From Porphyromonas sp. HMSC065F10 (GTDB taxonomy: Bacteria; Bacteroidota; Bacteroidia; Bacteroidales; Porphyromonadaceae): 41,262 nt of DNA. The notes under the pieces were generated by a model, which worked only from the letters and a program-made list of their open reading frames with translations, was not told the origin of the DNA and searched no databases. This document shows, piece after piece, positions 17,219-25,059 of this stretch. The number at the start of each line of letters is the position of its first letter. Position 1 is the first letter of the stretch. The stretch spans positions 65,654-106,915 of the forward strand of contig NZ_KV793730.1 in the NCBI RefSeq assembly GCF_001808555.1, in the 5' to 3' direction. The position numbers and the translations under genes were made by a program.

Positions 17219-17692
17219 ATGAATACAACGAATAAGAAAGAACTATCCTACTTCCGCTTAAAGCTGGAGAGCTACCTTAGTGAGCATTTCCCTGAGAAGG
17301 TGGAAGACAAGCCATTTATCACGGCACGAGCTGATGAAGCTCTTGCTACCTACTGTGATGCTGTAGAAGAAGGATTCTCATATCCCGAAGCAGAGAGTAT
17401 GGCAAGTGAAGTGCTGTATCGTGACCTGCATTTCTCCAAATACGACACGCTTGTGTCCGTCTTGGAGAATGAGTTTGAAAAAGAACTCCCCTCCCCACTC
17501 CCCGAACGACTTGCTCCGATATTGCTAAAGAATCGAGCGATCCAAGAGACCTTTGACAAATACAATCTTACGGATGAATTTGTTGCAACACCTGAGTATG
17601 ACACGCTCTACACAGAACTGACAGGAACAGTTGTACTTCTTATCGAAGCTAATCAACTTCCCACGGTAGGCAATGTGAGTGCATTAGAGTAG
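17219..17692 (+). CDS. DUF1896 family protein
   Basis: The 157-residue protein starts at ATG 17219 (MNTTNKKELSYFRLKLESYL); a GTG nine codons earlier is in frame but abuts the integrase stop. The pattern YFRLKLESYL..FITARADEAL...YxEA...LHFSKYDTLVxVL and the closing PEYDTLYTELTGTV are typical of DUF1896, a small acidic protein family carried by Bacteroidota conjugative elements next to int. Molecular function is unknown. It lies 27 bp after int and is probably co-transcribed. Confidence 0.85.
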   Translation: MNTTNKKELSYFRLKLESYLSEHFPEKVEDKPFITARADEALATYCDAVEEGFSYPEAESMASEVLYRDLHFSKYDTLVSVLENEFEKELPSPLPERLAPILLKNRAIQETFDKYNLTDEFVATPEYDTLYTELTGTVVLLIEANQLPTVGNVSALE

Positions 17693-17734
17693 ACAATGTA
17701 GCTTATCCCTATCTCGTGAGCCTTTTGAGCTTCA

Positions 17735-17815
17735 AGAGCCAAGATAGTCTCTCTGCTCCATACGTCAAGAGTATATTCTATCTCTTGTCTTTATGTCGCA
17801 TAGTCTCTTGGCTCT
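17735..17815. repeat. 10-bp inverted repeat with 61-bp spacer
   Basis: AGAGCCAAGA (17735-17744) and TCTTGGCTCT (17806-17815) are perfect inverted arms in the gap between the DUF1896 gene and the small membrane gene. Flanking CAAGAG and CTCTTG extend the symmetry. It could be a regulator site or RNA stem. Confidence 0.5.
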
Positions 17816-17844
17816 GCTCTTGAAAACTCTAAAAGACTCCGAAT

Positions 17845-18192
17845 ATGAATAGATCTCTCGTGAACAAAGACCTGCACAGTCCAGCCTTCATACGGGCAAG
17901 TGTTCCTGCAGATAAAGAGGAACCATTACAAGTTGCGTCCAAAACTACTCCAAGCAACGAGATCAAATGGTCTCGCATCATCCGACTTACCTTACTTATA
18001 GGTATCCTATCGGGTGGAGTGTACTTACTCTCTAAGTTAGTCACAGCACAGGTCGTAACGGCTCTATTGATCCTGATTGGTTTTGTGGTACTACGATTCA
18101 TCGTTCGTACCGTTCTGCAAATCACATTTACGCTTTTACGCTACCTCTTTTGGATTATTGTACTAGTCGTAATACTGCTTTGCGTGCTATGA
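17845..18192 (+). CDS. Hypothetical membrane protein
   Basis: The 115-residue protein has a polar N-terminus (about 1-40) and then hydrophobic segments at about 45-65, 67-85 and 95-115 (from LTLLIGILSGG, LLILIGFVVL, and LFWIIVLVVILL at the C-terminus), giving two to three membrane passes. I do not recognise a family. It is an ICE gene by position, between DUF1896 and a transcription terminator at 18229. Confidence 0.65.
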   Translation: MNRSLVNKDLHSPAFIRASVPADKEEPLQVASKTTPSNEIKWSRIIRLTLLIGILSGGVYLLSKLVTAQVVTALLILIGFVVLRFIVRTVLQITFTLLRYLFWIIVLVVILLCVL

Positions 18193-18228
18193 TATAGCAC
18201 CTCTATCACTTCAGAGAAATGACTCTTT

Positions 18229-18266
18229 GGGTGACTAGCTCTTTTCTGAGGCTGGTCACCCTTTTT
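18229..18266 (+). terminator. Intrinsic terminator
   Basis: GGGTGACTAG (229-238) pairs with CTGGTCACCC (252-261) with one mismatch, 13-nt loop, followed by TTTTT. It ends the int-DUF1896-membrane protein unit. Confidence 0.85.
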
Positions 18267-18299
18267 GCTTCTTCTGTTTAGGCTTTGCACTTCTGCTTC

Positions 18300-18556
18300 T
18301 CAGTCATAGCTCCCCAGTTATGCAGTGGTCAAATCGGAAGCTGATTCTTTTTCATCGCAAAGGTAGTACGGGGCTTAAAGACTTTCCCAAGGTCAGGCCA
18401 TTCGGTTTGTCTGGAAAATCTCCACACCTATGCTATTTGCTTCGGGTAGTATTTTCCGCCAAAACCTTGTGTAAGTCTCGCCCCGCCACCTTGTTTTTGC
18501 TTGAAAAAAGGAATCAGCATACTCCGATCTTTGAACGCATAAAAAAAAGGTCTCTT
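18300..18556 (+). promoter_or_regulatory. Long leader upstream of the small ICE ORF
   Basis: About 250 bp of non-coding sequence precedes the ORF starting at 18557. It contains CAAAGGTA (18358-18365), which read on the minus strand is a perfect TACCTTTG -7 element. A weaker plus-strand element GATCTTTG (18526-18533) lies about 24 bp before the ATG. A translation frame is open back to 18320, but the low-complexity, element-like composition suggests leader rather than protein. In my recollection similar leaders occur in other Bacteroidota ICEs; an alignment would be needed to prove it. Confidence 0.4.
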
Positions 18557-18988
18557 ATGAATAAGCAGAAAGTAAACATGACATCATCAATGAAAGAAAA
18601 AGGATATAGCTCCTCCTCTCATTACCGCATAAGTTCTGAGTTTGAACAAAGTGAGCAGGCGTTGGCTACCAAGTTCGTCCATTGGGACGTCCCCCCATTG
18701 GAAAGCCTTTGTGACAGCTCTGTATATCTGCTGAGAGCAAAGCTTAATCGTGGCGAGCGAATGAGCCGCGAGGATAAGGATTGGCTCTGTGAAGCGGTGA
18801 ATAACAATACCTACTTTCGCTCTGCCGTACCGCTACAAGGATGGCGATTTGACTTCATCGATGTATTGAAGAAGTACCTCGTCAATCAATATGGACAGTG
18901 GGCAGAGTACTATGCTCCCGACCGCACCAGCCTACGCAACTACCTCTATGGACCTATCAACCAAATCGTAGAGATACCCAAGCAGTAA
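18557..18988 (+). CDS. Conserved-looking ICE hypothetical protein
   Basis: The start at 18557 (MNKQKVNMTSSMKEKG) gives 143 residues and is preferred over an upstream in-frame ATG at 18320 because the leader does not look coding. Soluble, no signal or membrane segment. The middle reads SVYLLRAKLNRGERMSREDK and the C-terminus is rich in aromatic residues (GQWAEYYAPDRTSLRNYLYG). I do not recognise a domain. It precedes pcfK by 22 bp and is probably in one operon with pcfK and pcfJ. Confidence 0.7.
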   Translation: MNKQKVNMTSSMKEKGYSSSSHYRISSEFEQSEQALATKFVHWDVPPLESLCDSSVYLLRAKLNRGERMSREDKDWLCEAVNNNTYFRSAVPLQGWRFDFIDVLKKYLVNQYGQWAEYYAPDRTSLRNYLYGPINQIVEIPKQ

Positions 18989-19010
18989 CAGCACTAATAC
19001 CGATAAGACA

Positions 19011-19451
19011 ATGAAAGGAACAGAACAATTTACCCGAACGATAGCAGAATACCTTAATGGACGTGCGATGACAGACCCTTTGTTTGCACCCAATCTACAG
19101 AAGCCCCATAAGAACATAGAGGAGTGCATTCTCTATATCTTGAGTGAGGTGCAAAGAAGTGGTTGTAATGGTTTTGCCGATGAGGAGATATACTCAATGG
19201 CAGTTCACTACTATGATGAAGATGATATAGAGGTGGACAAAGTATCTGGTTGCAAAGTTGTGGTCAATCACGTTGTAGAGCTCTCCGAAGAAGAGAAAAA
19301 GCAAGCACGGCAGGAAGCTATCAAGCAATACCAACAAGAGGAACTTGTTAAATTGCAGAAGCGAAACGAGCGACCCAAGAGAACTGAAAGACCCGAGACA
19401 ACATCTTCTACACAACCGCAACCCACACTATTTGACACCCTTGCCCTATGA
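19011..19451 (+). CDS. PcfK-like protein
   Basis: The 146-residue protein matches the PcfK-like family: KGTEQFTRTIAEYLNGRA, PHKNIEECILYILSEVQRSG and the acidic segment YYDEDDIEVDK, then a charged coiled-coil-like tail (SEEEKKQARQEAIKQYQQEE) and a Pro/Thr-rich end. PcfK was named on the enterococcal plasmid pCF10, where its role is not defined. It overlaps the next gene by 4 bp (ATGA), and the pcfK-pcfJ pair is typical of Bacteroidota ICEs. Confidence 0.85.
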   Translation: MKGTEQFTRTIAEYLNGRAMTDPLFAPNLQKPHKNIEECILYILSEVQRSGCNGFADEEIYSMAVHYYDEDDIEVDKVSGCKVVVNHVVELSEEEKKQARQEAIKQYQQEELVKLQKRNERPKRTERPETTSSTQPQPTLFDTLAL

Positions 19452-20713
19452 AACCTAGGAACAAGTTTGAGAAAACCGTAATGGCACTGAGTACGAGACT
19501 ATGCCCGATAACAAAAGCGCAGCATCAGTGGGCATTCCGAGAGTGCATAGACCACTTTGCCTTCCGCTTACCTAAAGGTCGTACGACTTGTATGGATTGC
19601 GGTTATAGTTGGACTTTAGAGCAGCCTATAGATACTTGCACTTGCCCTCAATGTAGGGCAAGTCTGCAAGTCAAGACAACAAGAATGCGGAAGATACAAC
19701 AGAAGCAGTACTTCACGCTCCTAACCACTTGTGGTGAGTATCAAGTGTTGCGGATGTTTCTCCTTGTTGTAGGTATGGAGAAAGGTTGCAGAGCTCAGAG
19801 TTCTGTCATTGAGATTGGGCATTATTGGTGGAACGATGCGGGGAGACAAGCACTAGTAGCCATACAGCGGACTTTTGGACATTACATTGATAGCTTCTCT
19901 TTTTACTCTCCGATGGCTATCCGTAACGATAGTGAAGCTTACCGATATGTCGCCTATTCGCAGATATATCCGAAGCTAAAGGTCACGAACACGCTTTATA
20001 GAAATGGCTTCAATGGAGAGTTTCACGGCATAGCACCTACTCAACTCATCCCAGCTCTGCTTACTGATAGTCGTGCAGAAACAATGATGAAAGCAGGACG
20101 ACATAAAGATTTAAGACATCTCCTATCAAGGGGCAAAGGACTTGACAACTATTGGAACTCATACAAGCTGACACTTCGTCACCACTACATAATAAGCGAC
20201 ATTGCCTTATGGTGTGACTATGTAGATATGCTCAAACGATTGGGTAAGGACATCCACAATCCGAAATACATCTGCCCCTCCGACCTCAGAGGAGAGCATG
20301 ATAAACGAGAAGTGGAGCTTCGCAGACAGCGTGAGCGGGAGGCGATGGAGCGAAAGCGGGAAAAGGCAATGGCGGACGAAGCGCGTTTTCGTGAACTCAA
20401 GTCAAAGTTCTTCGGCATCTGTTTTACAGACGGCACAATCCAAGTACACGTCCTGGAGAGTGTGCAGGAATATATAGACGAAGGAGCTGAATTGCATCAC
20501 TGCCTATTTTCAAATGAGTACTATCTCAAAGAGAACTCGCTCATTCTGTCTGCTACCATTGAGGGCAAACGAATAGAGACGATAGAGGTCTCTTTGGACA
20601 CACTACAAGTGATACAGAGCCGTGGTGTGTGCAACCAAAACAGCTCATACCACGACCAAATCGTGAGCCTTGTCAATGCCCATAGCCAACTGATACGGGA
20701 AGTTGTACGATGA
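19448..20713 (+). CDS. PcfJ-like protein
   Basis: The 421-residue protein has an N-terminal zinc-ribbon-like CxxC pair (Cys48/Cys51 and Cys66/Cys69) and a central helical region. The PcfJ-type C-terminal domain carries ESVQEYIDEGAELHHCLF and the conserved GKRIETIEVSLDTLQVIQSRG. A highly charged segment (about 280-310, EVELRRQREREAMERKRE) lies between. The function is unknown; association with conjugation modules is established by context only. It is the last gene of the plus-strand unit. Confidence 0.88.
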   Translation: MKPRNKFEKTVMALSTRLCPITKAQHQWAFRECIDHFAFRLPKGRTTCMDCGYSWTLEQPIDTCTCPQCRASLQVKTTRMRKIQQKQYFTLLTTCGEYQVLRMFLLVVGMEKGCRAQSSVIEIGHYWWNDAGRQALVAIQRTFGHYIDSFSFYSPMAIRNDSEAYRYVAYSQIYPKLKVTNTLYRNGFNGEFHGIAPTQLIPALLTDSRAETMMKAGRHKDLRHLLSRGKGLDNYWNSYKLTLRHHYIISDIALWCDYVDMLKRLGKDIHNPKYICPSDLRGEHDKREVELRRQREREAMERKREKAMADEARFRELKSKFFGICFTDGTIQVHVLESVQEYIDEGAELHHCLFSNEYYLKENSLILSATIEGKRIETIEVSLDTLQVIQSRGVCNQNSSYHDQIVSLVNAHSQLIREVVR

Positions 20714-20751
20714 AGGTCGGTAAAGGAGCTATCGGCTCTTTTCCGCCAAGT

Positions 20752-21288
20752 TTATTTCAAGAATTTGATATGCTTCTTTATCTTCTTCATCGCCCAATCG
20801 TAGTGACTTGCCGTTACCGAGACACAATATGCTCCGAGTATAGATGTCCCAGTCCAAGGCAATGCGCCTTTGGCAAAAAGCTCATCATTGGAATAATTTC
20901 CTATCAAAGCCATTACCGCATTATGAGACGCTTTCAAGTTTTCCTTTGCTTCCTCCAACGATGTGCTTTGGTGCTTCTTCCAAAACTCAACATTCAGTGC
21001 AGGGTAAGTTCTCCAATTGTAAGGTTCGGGAAGAAAAGGCTTAGGCACCCCATTGCTATTGGCTTGAACCCAATTCAATAGCAGATTATGCCACTCGTAC
21101 AGATGTACAAGTACATCCCTTAGGTTCTTGTCTCTTCTCCAATGTGTTTCCTTACCGCTTGTAGTCATTTCCACAGCAAAAGGTGTCGCTTGTTGCTCCT
21201 CACTCATACTGTCGATGAGCTCCCACATCTTCACAAATTGTTGATTCGCAGATGTCATCAAATCCGCCTTTGTTGCAGCTCTTGCCAT
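20752..21288 (-). CDS. ClbS/DfsB family four-helix-bundle protein
   Basis: The start at 21288 (MARAATKADLMTSAN) is chosen over an in-frame ATG at 21315 because the latter falls inside the promoter's -7 element. The 178-residue protein has the family signatures RDKNLRDVLVHLYEWHNLLLNW, PEPYNWRTYPALNVEFW and SHYDWAMKKIKKH. ClbS of E. coli protects the colibactin producer by cyclopropane hydrolysis, but most family members have no known substrate and many are simply DinB-like proteins. Here it is ICE cargo with its own promoter, so a detoxification or self-protection function is inferred, not shown. Confidence 0.85.
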   Translation of the reverse strand: MARAATKADLMTSANQQFVKMWELIDSMSEEQQATPFAVEMTTSGKETHWRRDKNLRDVLVHLYEWHNLLLNWVQANSNGVPKPFLPEPYNWRTYPALNVEFWKKHQSTSLEEAKENLKASHNAVMALIGNYSNDELFAKGALPWTGTSILGAYCVSVTASHYDWAMKKIKKHIKFLK

Positions 21289-21312
21289 ATCCTCTTTATT
21301 CTTTGTTTGTCT

Positions 21313-21320
21313 CAAAGGTA
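21313..21320 (-). promoter_or_regulatory. -7 element of the clbS-like gene
   Basis: CAAAGGTA reads TACCTTTG on the minus strand, a perfect -7 element. It places the transcription start near 21308 and so makes 21288 the translation start. The expected -33 TTG is only TTC at this spacing. Confidence 0.65.
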
Positions 21321-21367
21321 AGTAAAAGGATGAAGATTCGGAACCTTGTTCGTAGATTCAATAACAA

Positions 21368-21414
21368 AAGCCCCCCAAAAGGTAACCGACAGACGGCAAC
21401 CCTTTCGGGGGCTT
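21368..21414 (-). terminator. Terminator-like hairpin, probably bidirectional
   Basis: AAGCCCCC (368-375) pairs with GGGGGCTT (407-414), and AAAGG (378-382) with CCTTT (401-405) extends the stem. On the minus strand it is followed by a T-rich stretch (TTTTGTTATT), so it can end the tetR transcript; on the plus strand by CTTTTCTTTG. No gene is seen in the remainder of 21316-21662. Confidence 0.6.
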
Positions 21415-21662
21415 CTTTTCTTTGTCTTTGAGTACGAGCAGGCGACCAAAGCAAAGAAGCAAAAGAAAGTCGCAAGTCCCGATGTACGTTTGATAACGTC
21501 CACGCTACTAGCTCATCTCATTTTATCAGTCTTTCTTTTTGCGCACAGACGGACGTTTTCAAGGCTATTGAGACTGTGTGATAAGTCTTCGGGTTACTAC
21601 GAACAATCTCCTATCTAGTTTCGCAAAACTCCTTCCTCACCGTACACAAAATACTTGTCGGC

Positions 21663-22289
21663 TTAATCAAGAGAACGCGATGAAGTACTGCTGTCCTCTA
21701 AAAATGGGGCTATAATGATACTTAGTGCCTCTGAAAGGGTCTTCCGACCTTCTTTGCTGTTAAATACTATTCCGCAAAAAGAAGACCTATTCTCTCTTAA
21801 TACTATGTAGTACATTCCAGCGACTAGAACTGCAAGGATAGCGTTTGGGTCACATCCATATGAAGGCGAAATCCTTGAGGAAATTTGAGGTAAGACTTCT
21901 GATAAGAGTTCATCTCGTTTTCTAGCACTTCTTCTTGTTAAAGCTGTATCGTACGACATCTCCCATCGCATTATTGCCTGCATCTCTTTATTTCGATGCA
22001 ATTGCTTGACAAAGACGTTTGCGAGACTTTCAAAATAGGAACGCGGAGATGTAAACTCATCTGGATTAACCGATACTAGTAGGTCATTAATAAAGAAGTC
22101 ATAGCGTTTTGTGTATTCCCTAATTAAATCGTCGTCATCTTTAAACCTCCTATTCAAGACACCTATATCCATCTCTGCTTCTTCAGCCACAGATCTCAAA
22201 GAGATGTGCTCGACTCCTTTCTTTACCGCAATTTTGCCTGCGGCTTGGTAAATACTTTGTTCTATTTCTTTGTTAGTTCGTCTTGACAT
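21663..22289 (-). CDS. TetR/AcrR family transcriptional regulator
   Basis: The 208-residue protein has an N-terminal HTH of TetR type (about 5-52: IYQAAGKIAVKKGVEHISLRSVAEEAEMDIGVLNRRFKDDDDLIREY) and a diverged ligand-binding C-terminal domain. TetR proteins repress neighbouring genes until a small ligand binds. Its likely targets are the clbS-like gene and the lipoproteins beside it. A 31-bp perfect palindrome 30 bp upstream of its ATG is the candidate operator. AT-rich composition distinguishes it from the tra genes. Confidence 0.85.
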   Translation of the reverse strand: MSRRTNKEIEQSIYQAAGKIAVKKGVEHISLRSVAEEAEMDIGVLNRRFKDDDDLIREYTKRYDFFINDLLVSVNPDEFTSPRSYFESLANVFVKQLHRNKEMQAIMRWEMSYDTALTRRSARKRDELLSEVLPQISSRISPSYGCDPNAILAVLVAGMYYIVLRENRSSFCGIVFNSKEGRKTLSEALSIIIAPFLEDSSTSSRSLD

Positions 22290-22318
22290 ATTATCTTGTT
22301 ATATGGGTCATATACACA

Positions 22319-22349
22319 GTTGGGAGGAGTATGTCATACTCCTCCCAAC
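22319..22349. promoter_or_regulatory. 31-bp perfect palindrome, TetR operator candidate
   Basis: GTTGGGAGGAGTATG (22319-22333), one T, then CATACTCCTCCCAAC (22335-22349): a perfect palindrome with 15-bp arms. It lies between the lipoprotein stop (22383) and the tetR ATG (22289). Such symmetry at this distance fits a TetR-dimer site; a transcription terminator is possible but no T tract follows on either strand. Confidence 0.65.
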
Positions 22350-22382
22350 AAAGTTAGCGAGAAAAACTTTCAATCTGAAGTT

Positions 22383-22832
22383 TTATTTCTGCTGCGAGTT
22401 GACAATCCGTTGCCATTTATTCTCTATTGAGCCACCTCGTTCTTTAACATAGAGCATATTTTCATCCTCTGAGAAGCGATATTCATACTCCCGTGTCCAA
22501 TTAGATCTCTTGAATCCATCACCCAATTCAAACTCATACAAGATATTATCCTTGGTGTAGAAATAGTACTTTAGGAAAAACAATTTGCCATTGTTATACC
22601 GCTTAATCTCTCCGGCTGAAGTGTATTCCTTAATTAGGATATCGTTATCTTCGGGGGAGGAGTATATGTATTTCCAAGAGCCTATAAGTCTATTGTCTCT
22701 TTTTTGAGACAAGACAAAATCTCTTTCAGACAGATTTGGCTTGCAAGAACTGAGTATGAAAACCGTTGAGAATAAACAAGCTAAAATGCCTAATGCACCA
22801 AAAGATAGTTTGCTAACCATATCACAGTACAT
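22383..22832 (-). CDS. Small lipoprotein, tandem copy 2
   Basis: The ORF has 149 codons from the first ATG; an ATG at residue 5 (base 22820, MVSKLSFGALG) matches the start of copy 1 better. The signal peptide ends in a lipobox ILSSC. The body (LIGSWKYIYSS, a run of beta-strand-like segments with alternating hydrophobics, then EYEYRFSEDENMLYVKE) is compatible with a lipocalin-like barrel, but I do not recognise a named family. It is a near-copy of the neighbouring gene, offset by 459 bp. Confidence 0.75.
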   Translation of the reverse strand: MYCDMVSKLSFGALGILACLFSTVFILSSCKPNLSERDFVLSQKRDNRLIGSWKYIYSSPEDNDILIKEYTSAGEIKRYNNGKLFFLKYYFYTKDNILYEFELGDGFKRSNWTREYEYRFSEDENMLYVKERGGSIENKWQRIVNSQQK

Positions 22833-22841
22833 TATGAAGTT

Positions 22842-23282
22842 TTATTTCTGCTGCGAGTTGACAACCCGTTGCCATTTATACTCTATTGAGCAATCTCGTT
22901 CTTTAATATAGAGCATATTTTCATCCTCCGAGAAGCGATATTCATACTCCCGTGTCCAATTAGATCTCTTGAATCCATCACCCAATTCAAACTCATACAA
23001 GATATTATCCTTGGTGTAGAAATAGTACTTTAGGAAAAACAATTCGCCATTGTCATACCTTCTTACCTCTCCGGCTGAAGTGTATTCCTTAATTAGGATA
23101 TCGTTATCTTCGGGGGAGGAGTATATGTATTTCCAAGAGCCTATAAGTCTATTGTCTCTTTTTTGAGACAACACAAAATCTCTTTCAGACAAATCTGGCT
23201 TGCAAGAACTGAGTATGAACACCGTTGAGAACAAACAAGCCAAAATGCCTAGTGCGCCAAAAGATAGTTTGCTTACTTTCAT
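22842..23282 (-). CDS. Small lipoprotein, tandem copy 1
   Basis: The 146-residue lipoprotein (MKVSKLSFGALG, lipobox ILSSC) differs from the downstream copy by only about 10 residues, e.g. KPDLSER against KPNLSER and EVRRYDNGEL against EIKRYNNGKL. The duplication is therefore recent. It has its own promoter (TACCTTTG at 23325-23318) and probably also drives copy 2, 9 bp away, and perhaps tetR. The function is unknown. Confidence 0.75.
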   Translation of the reverse strand: MKVSKLSFGALGILACLFSTVFILSSCKPDLSERDFVLSQKRDNRLIGSWKYIYSSPEDNDILIKEYTSAGEVRRYDNGELFFLKYYFYTKDNILYEFELGDGFKRSNWTREYEYRFSEDENMLYIKERDCSIEYKWQRVVNSQQK

Positions 23283-23317
23283 TGCTTATTCTAGTTATGA
23301 TTAATACTTGTCGGCTA

Positions 23318-23325
23318 CAAAGGTA
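23318..23325 (-). promoter_or_regulatory. -7 element of the lipoprotein genes
   Basis: CAAAGGTA reads TACCTTTG on the minus strand, 36 bp before the ATG at 23282. The same core sequence drives the clbS-like gene. No good -33 TTG is seen. Confidence 0.6.
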
Positions 23326-23435
23326 CGTAAAACATTTTGATAACTATCATTTTGATGTTATGTTTTTGTATGTTGATGTATTTCAGTATATTGCGACTAC
23401 ACAAAACTAAACGCAATGCTATTACTTACACCCTC

Positions 23436-23882
23436 TTAACTACTTAAACGCTTGCTCGTATCTTCATTGTTGAAGTTGAAAGTCCGTTGCTGAAGCTGTC
23501 CGAAGTTGTCCTCCACGTAGATGTCAATCGTTTGTCGGTCGGTAGAGCGTGAGGTATAATAGAGACGGAAGGCATCTCTCGTGAGCGGATAGCGGTCATT
23601 CGGTTTGAATACAGTGCCATCATCCATCTTCAAGCAACCCTTGCCATCCGGCTGGAAGTAACGGATCGTGTATTGCGTATTGGCAAAGCGACCACTTCTT
23701 TTGAGACTACAGCGTATTTCAGCCGTTTCCCCCTTAGCTATGGAGTTCTGCACAGGCATCACTTCAAGCGAGAAGTCGTAAGCCTGCTGCACATCCAGCT
23801 CACGAGCACAAGCAGATAGACAAAAGAGGGCGAGGGCAATCCCTCCCACAGCCCATATCGTATTCACTAGGAACTTTTTCAT
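23436..23882 (-). CDS. traQ: Conjugal transfer protein TraQ (DUF3872)
   Basis: The 148-residue protein has a lipoprotein-like signal (CLSACA) followed by a beta-rich DUF3872 domain (YDFSLEVMPVQNSIAKGETAEIRCSL, FRLYYTSRSTDRQTI and FNFNNE near the end). It is the last gene of the transfer operon, as traQ is in CTnDOT. The envelope role in conjugation is not defined. Confidence 0.88.
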   Translation of the reverse strand: MKKFLVNTIWAVGGIALALFCLSACARELDVQQAYDFSLEVMPVQNSIAKGETAEIRCSLKRSGRFANTQYTIRYFQPDGKGCLKMDDGTVFKPNDRYPLTRDAFRLYYTSRSTDRQTIDIYVEDNFGQLQQRTFNFNNEDTSKRLSS

Positions 23883-23894
23883 TGTTGTTAGTAG

Positions 23895-24476
23895 TTAGAT
23901 ATTGAACTTGAATCCTGCTGAGATAGCAGGCCGAAAACGATGCAGGTCAGAGCCGAAGAGCAGTCGCCCTTGAGCTTTGAGGACGAAGAGCAGATTGTCA
24001 GTAAGGAACAGTTCCACCGAGCTATGTATCGCTCCACCATAAGTAAAGCGAGACCGATCCAGGAGTGTAGCCCCATCGGGTAGCAACCGTTTATCCTCGT
24101 TTAGCTCTTCATAACCGCAGAGAGCGGATAGCCCCAAGTAGCCAAAGACATTCTTTCCCCGATCTGAGAGCATCGGGTGCATATAGCCGAAATGCAGTAG
24201 CGCATCACGCAGTGGAACATTGTAAGAGCGATAAGTCAACCCTTGCTGCTCATACTCCGCCAAGAGAAAAGCGTAGTTCGCCCGCTTGAAGTAGTGTGCG
24301 AATGCAAGACCTACCCCAAAGCTCTCCTTTGCGAATAGTCTCTCCCCCTTGATAATCGGAATAGAGCCGACCAGCTCAACGCTATTTTGCCTAGGGATTA
24401 GTCGCTGTGCGTACGATGGCATAGCAGCAGTCATAGCCACCATCACGCAGACCATCATAGATAACCATTTCTTCAT
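23895..24476 (-). CDS. traO: Conjugal transfer protein TraO
   Basis: The start at 24476 (MKKWLSMMVCVMV) overlaps the traN stop as TGATG; a further ATG two codons upstream is also possible. The 193-residue product has a signal peptide ending SYAQ and a beta-barrel-like pattern with the closing PAISAGFKFNI. It is an outer-membrane component of the type IV secretion channel in Bacteroidota ICEs. In CTnDOT the primase gene traP follows; here traQ follows at 12 bp. Confidence 0.9.
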   Translation of the reverse strand: MKKWLSMMVCVMVAMTAAMPSYAQRLIPRQNSVELVGSIPIIKGERLFAKESFGVGLAFAHYFKRANYAFLLAEYEQQGLTYRSYNVPLRDALLHFGYMHPMLSDRGKNVFGYLGLSALCGYEELNEDKRLLPDGATLLDRSRFTYGGAIHSSVELFLTDNLLFVLKAQGRLLFGSDLHRFRPAISAGFKFNI

Positions 24477-25059
24477 CACCACTTCAGTTTAAGGTTGTCA
24501 ATCTTCTTAGTGAGCAAAAGGTCTTCAGGCTCCACATAGAAAGTGAGCGTGCGACTCCCGTTTCGCTCGTAAAGCGTCACTTCAAGTTGCTTATCCTCCG
24601 ATAGTGTGAACTGCTCCAAAGCAAAGACTATTCTCTCAGAGCGTCCCGCCCCAATCCACATTACCTGATGAAAGGCACGTAGTGGTTGTAGTATTCGCTC
24701 CTGTATAGCTGTATGCTTCGCCACCTTCTTGTCCACCACCTTGAACGTGATAAAGTCCACCGCATACGGCATATTAGACTCATTATCCATACGGACGTGG
24801 AAGTAAAGCAACCCATTGTGGGCATATAAGCCACGAAGTAGGAAGCGCATCCCGAATTGCTTTGCCCCAACATGCTTGATAATTCGCTTATCATTTTGGT
24901 AAATGCTCTTCATAATCAGCTTAACCAATATGGGCGACTCACTTCCCAGCTCTTTGAAGTAGATGTCCGCACGATTGCTCGGCAGTCTTCCCTCCGTAGG
25001 AGCTAGAAAGTCCTTCATCTCCATGCTGAGCTTCTCTGGTTCATCCGCATACTTCACAT
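24476..25059 (-). CDS. traN: traN exon 2 (after group II intron)
   Basis: The 584 nt read on from exon 1 after splicing. With the last base of exon 1 (A) and the first two of this exon (AT), codon 120 becomes Asn and the product continues NVKYADEPEKLSMEMKDF. The C-terminal half includes DIYFKELGSESPILVKLIM and the closing KKIDNLKLKW, as in TraN, the VirB9-like outer component of the transfer apparatus. Total spliced length is 942 nt, 313 residues. Unspliced, the reading frame is open across the intron 3' end, but those residues are intron-derived. Confidence 0.92.

Noticed and set aside
21346-21618. A plus-strand frame beside the clbS-like gene
   Set aside because: It includes a terminator hairpin and a promoter on the other strand and shows no protein-like pattern.
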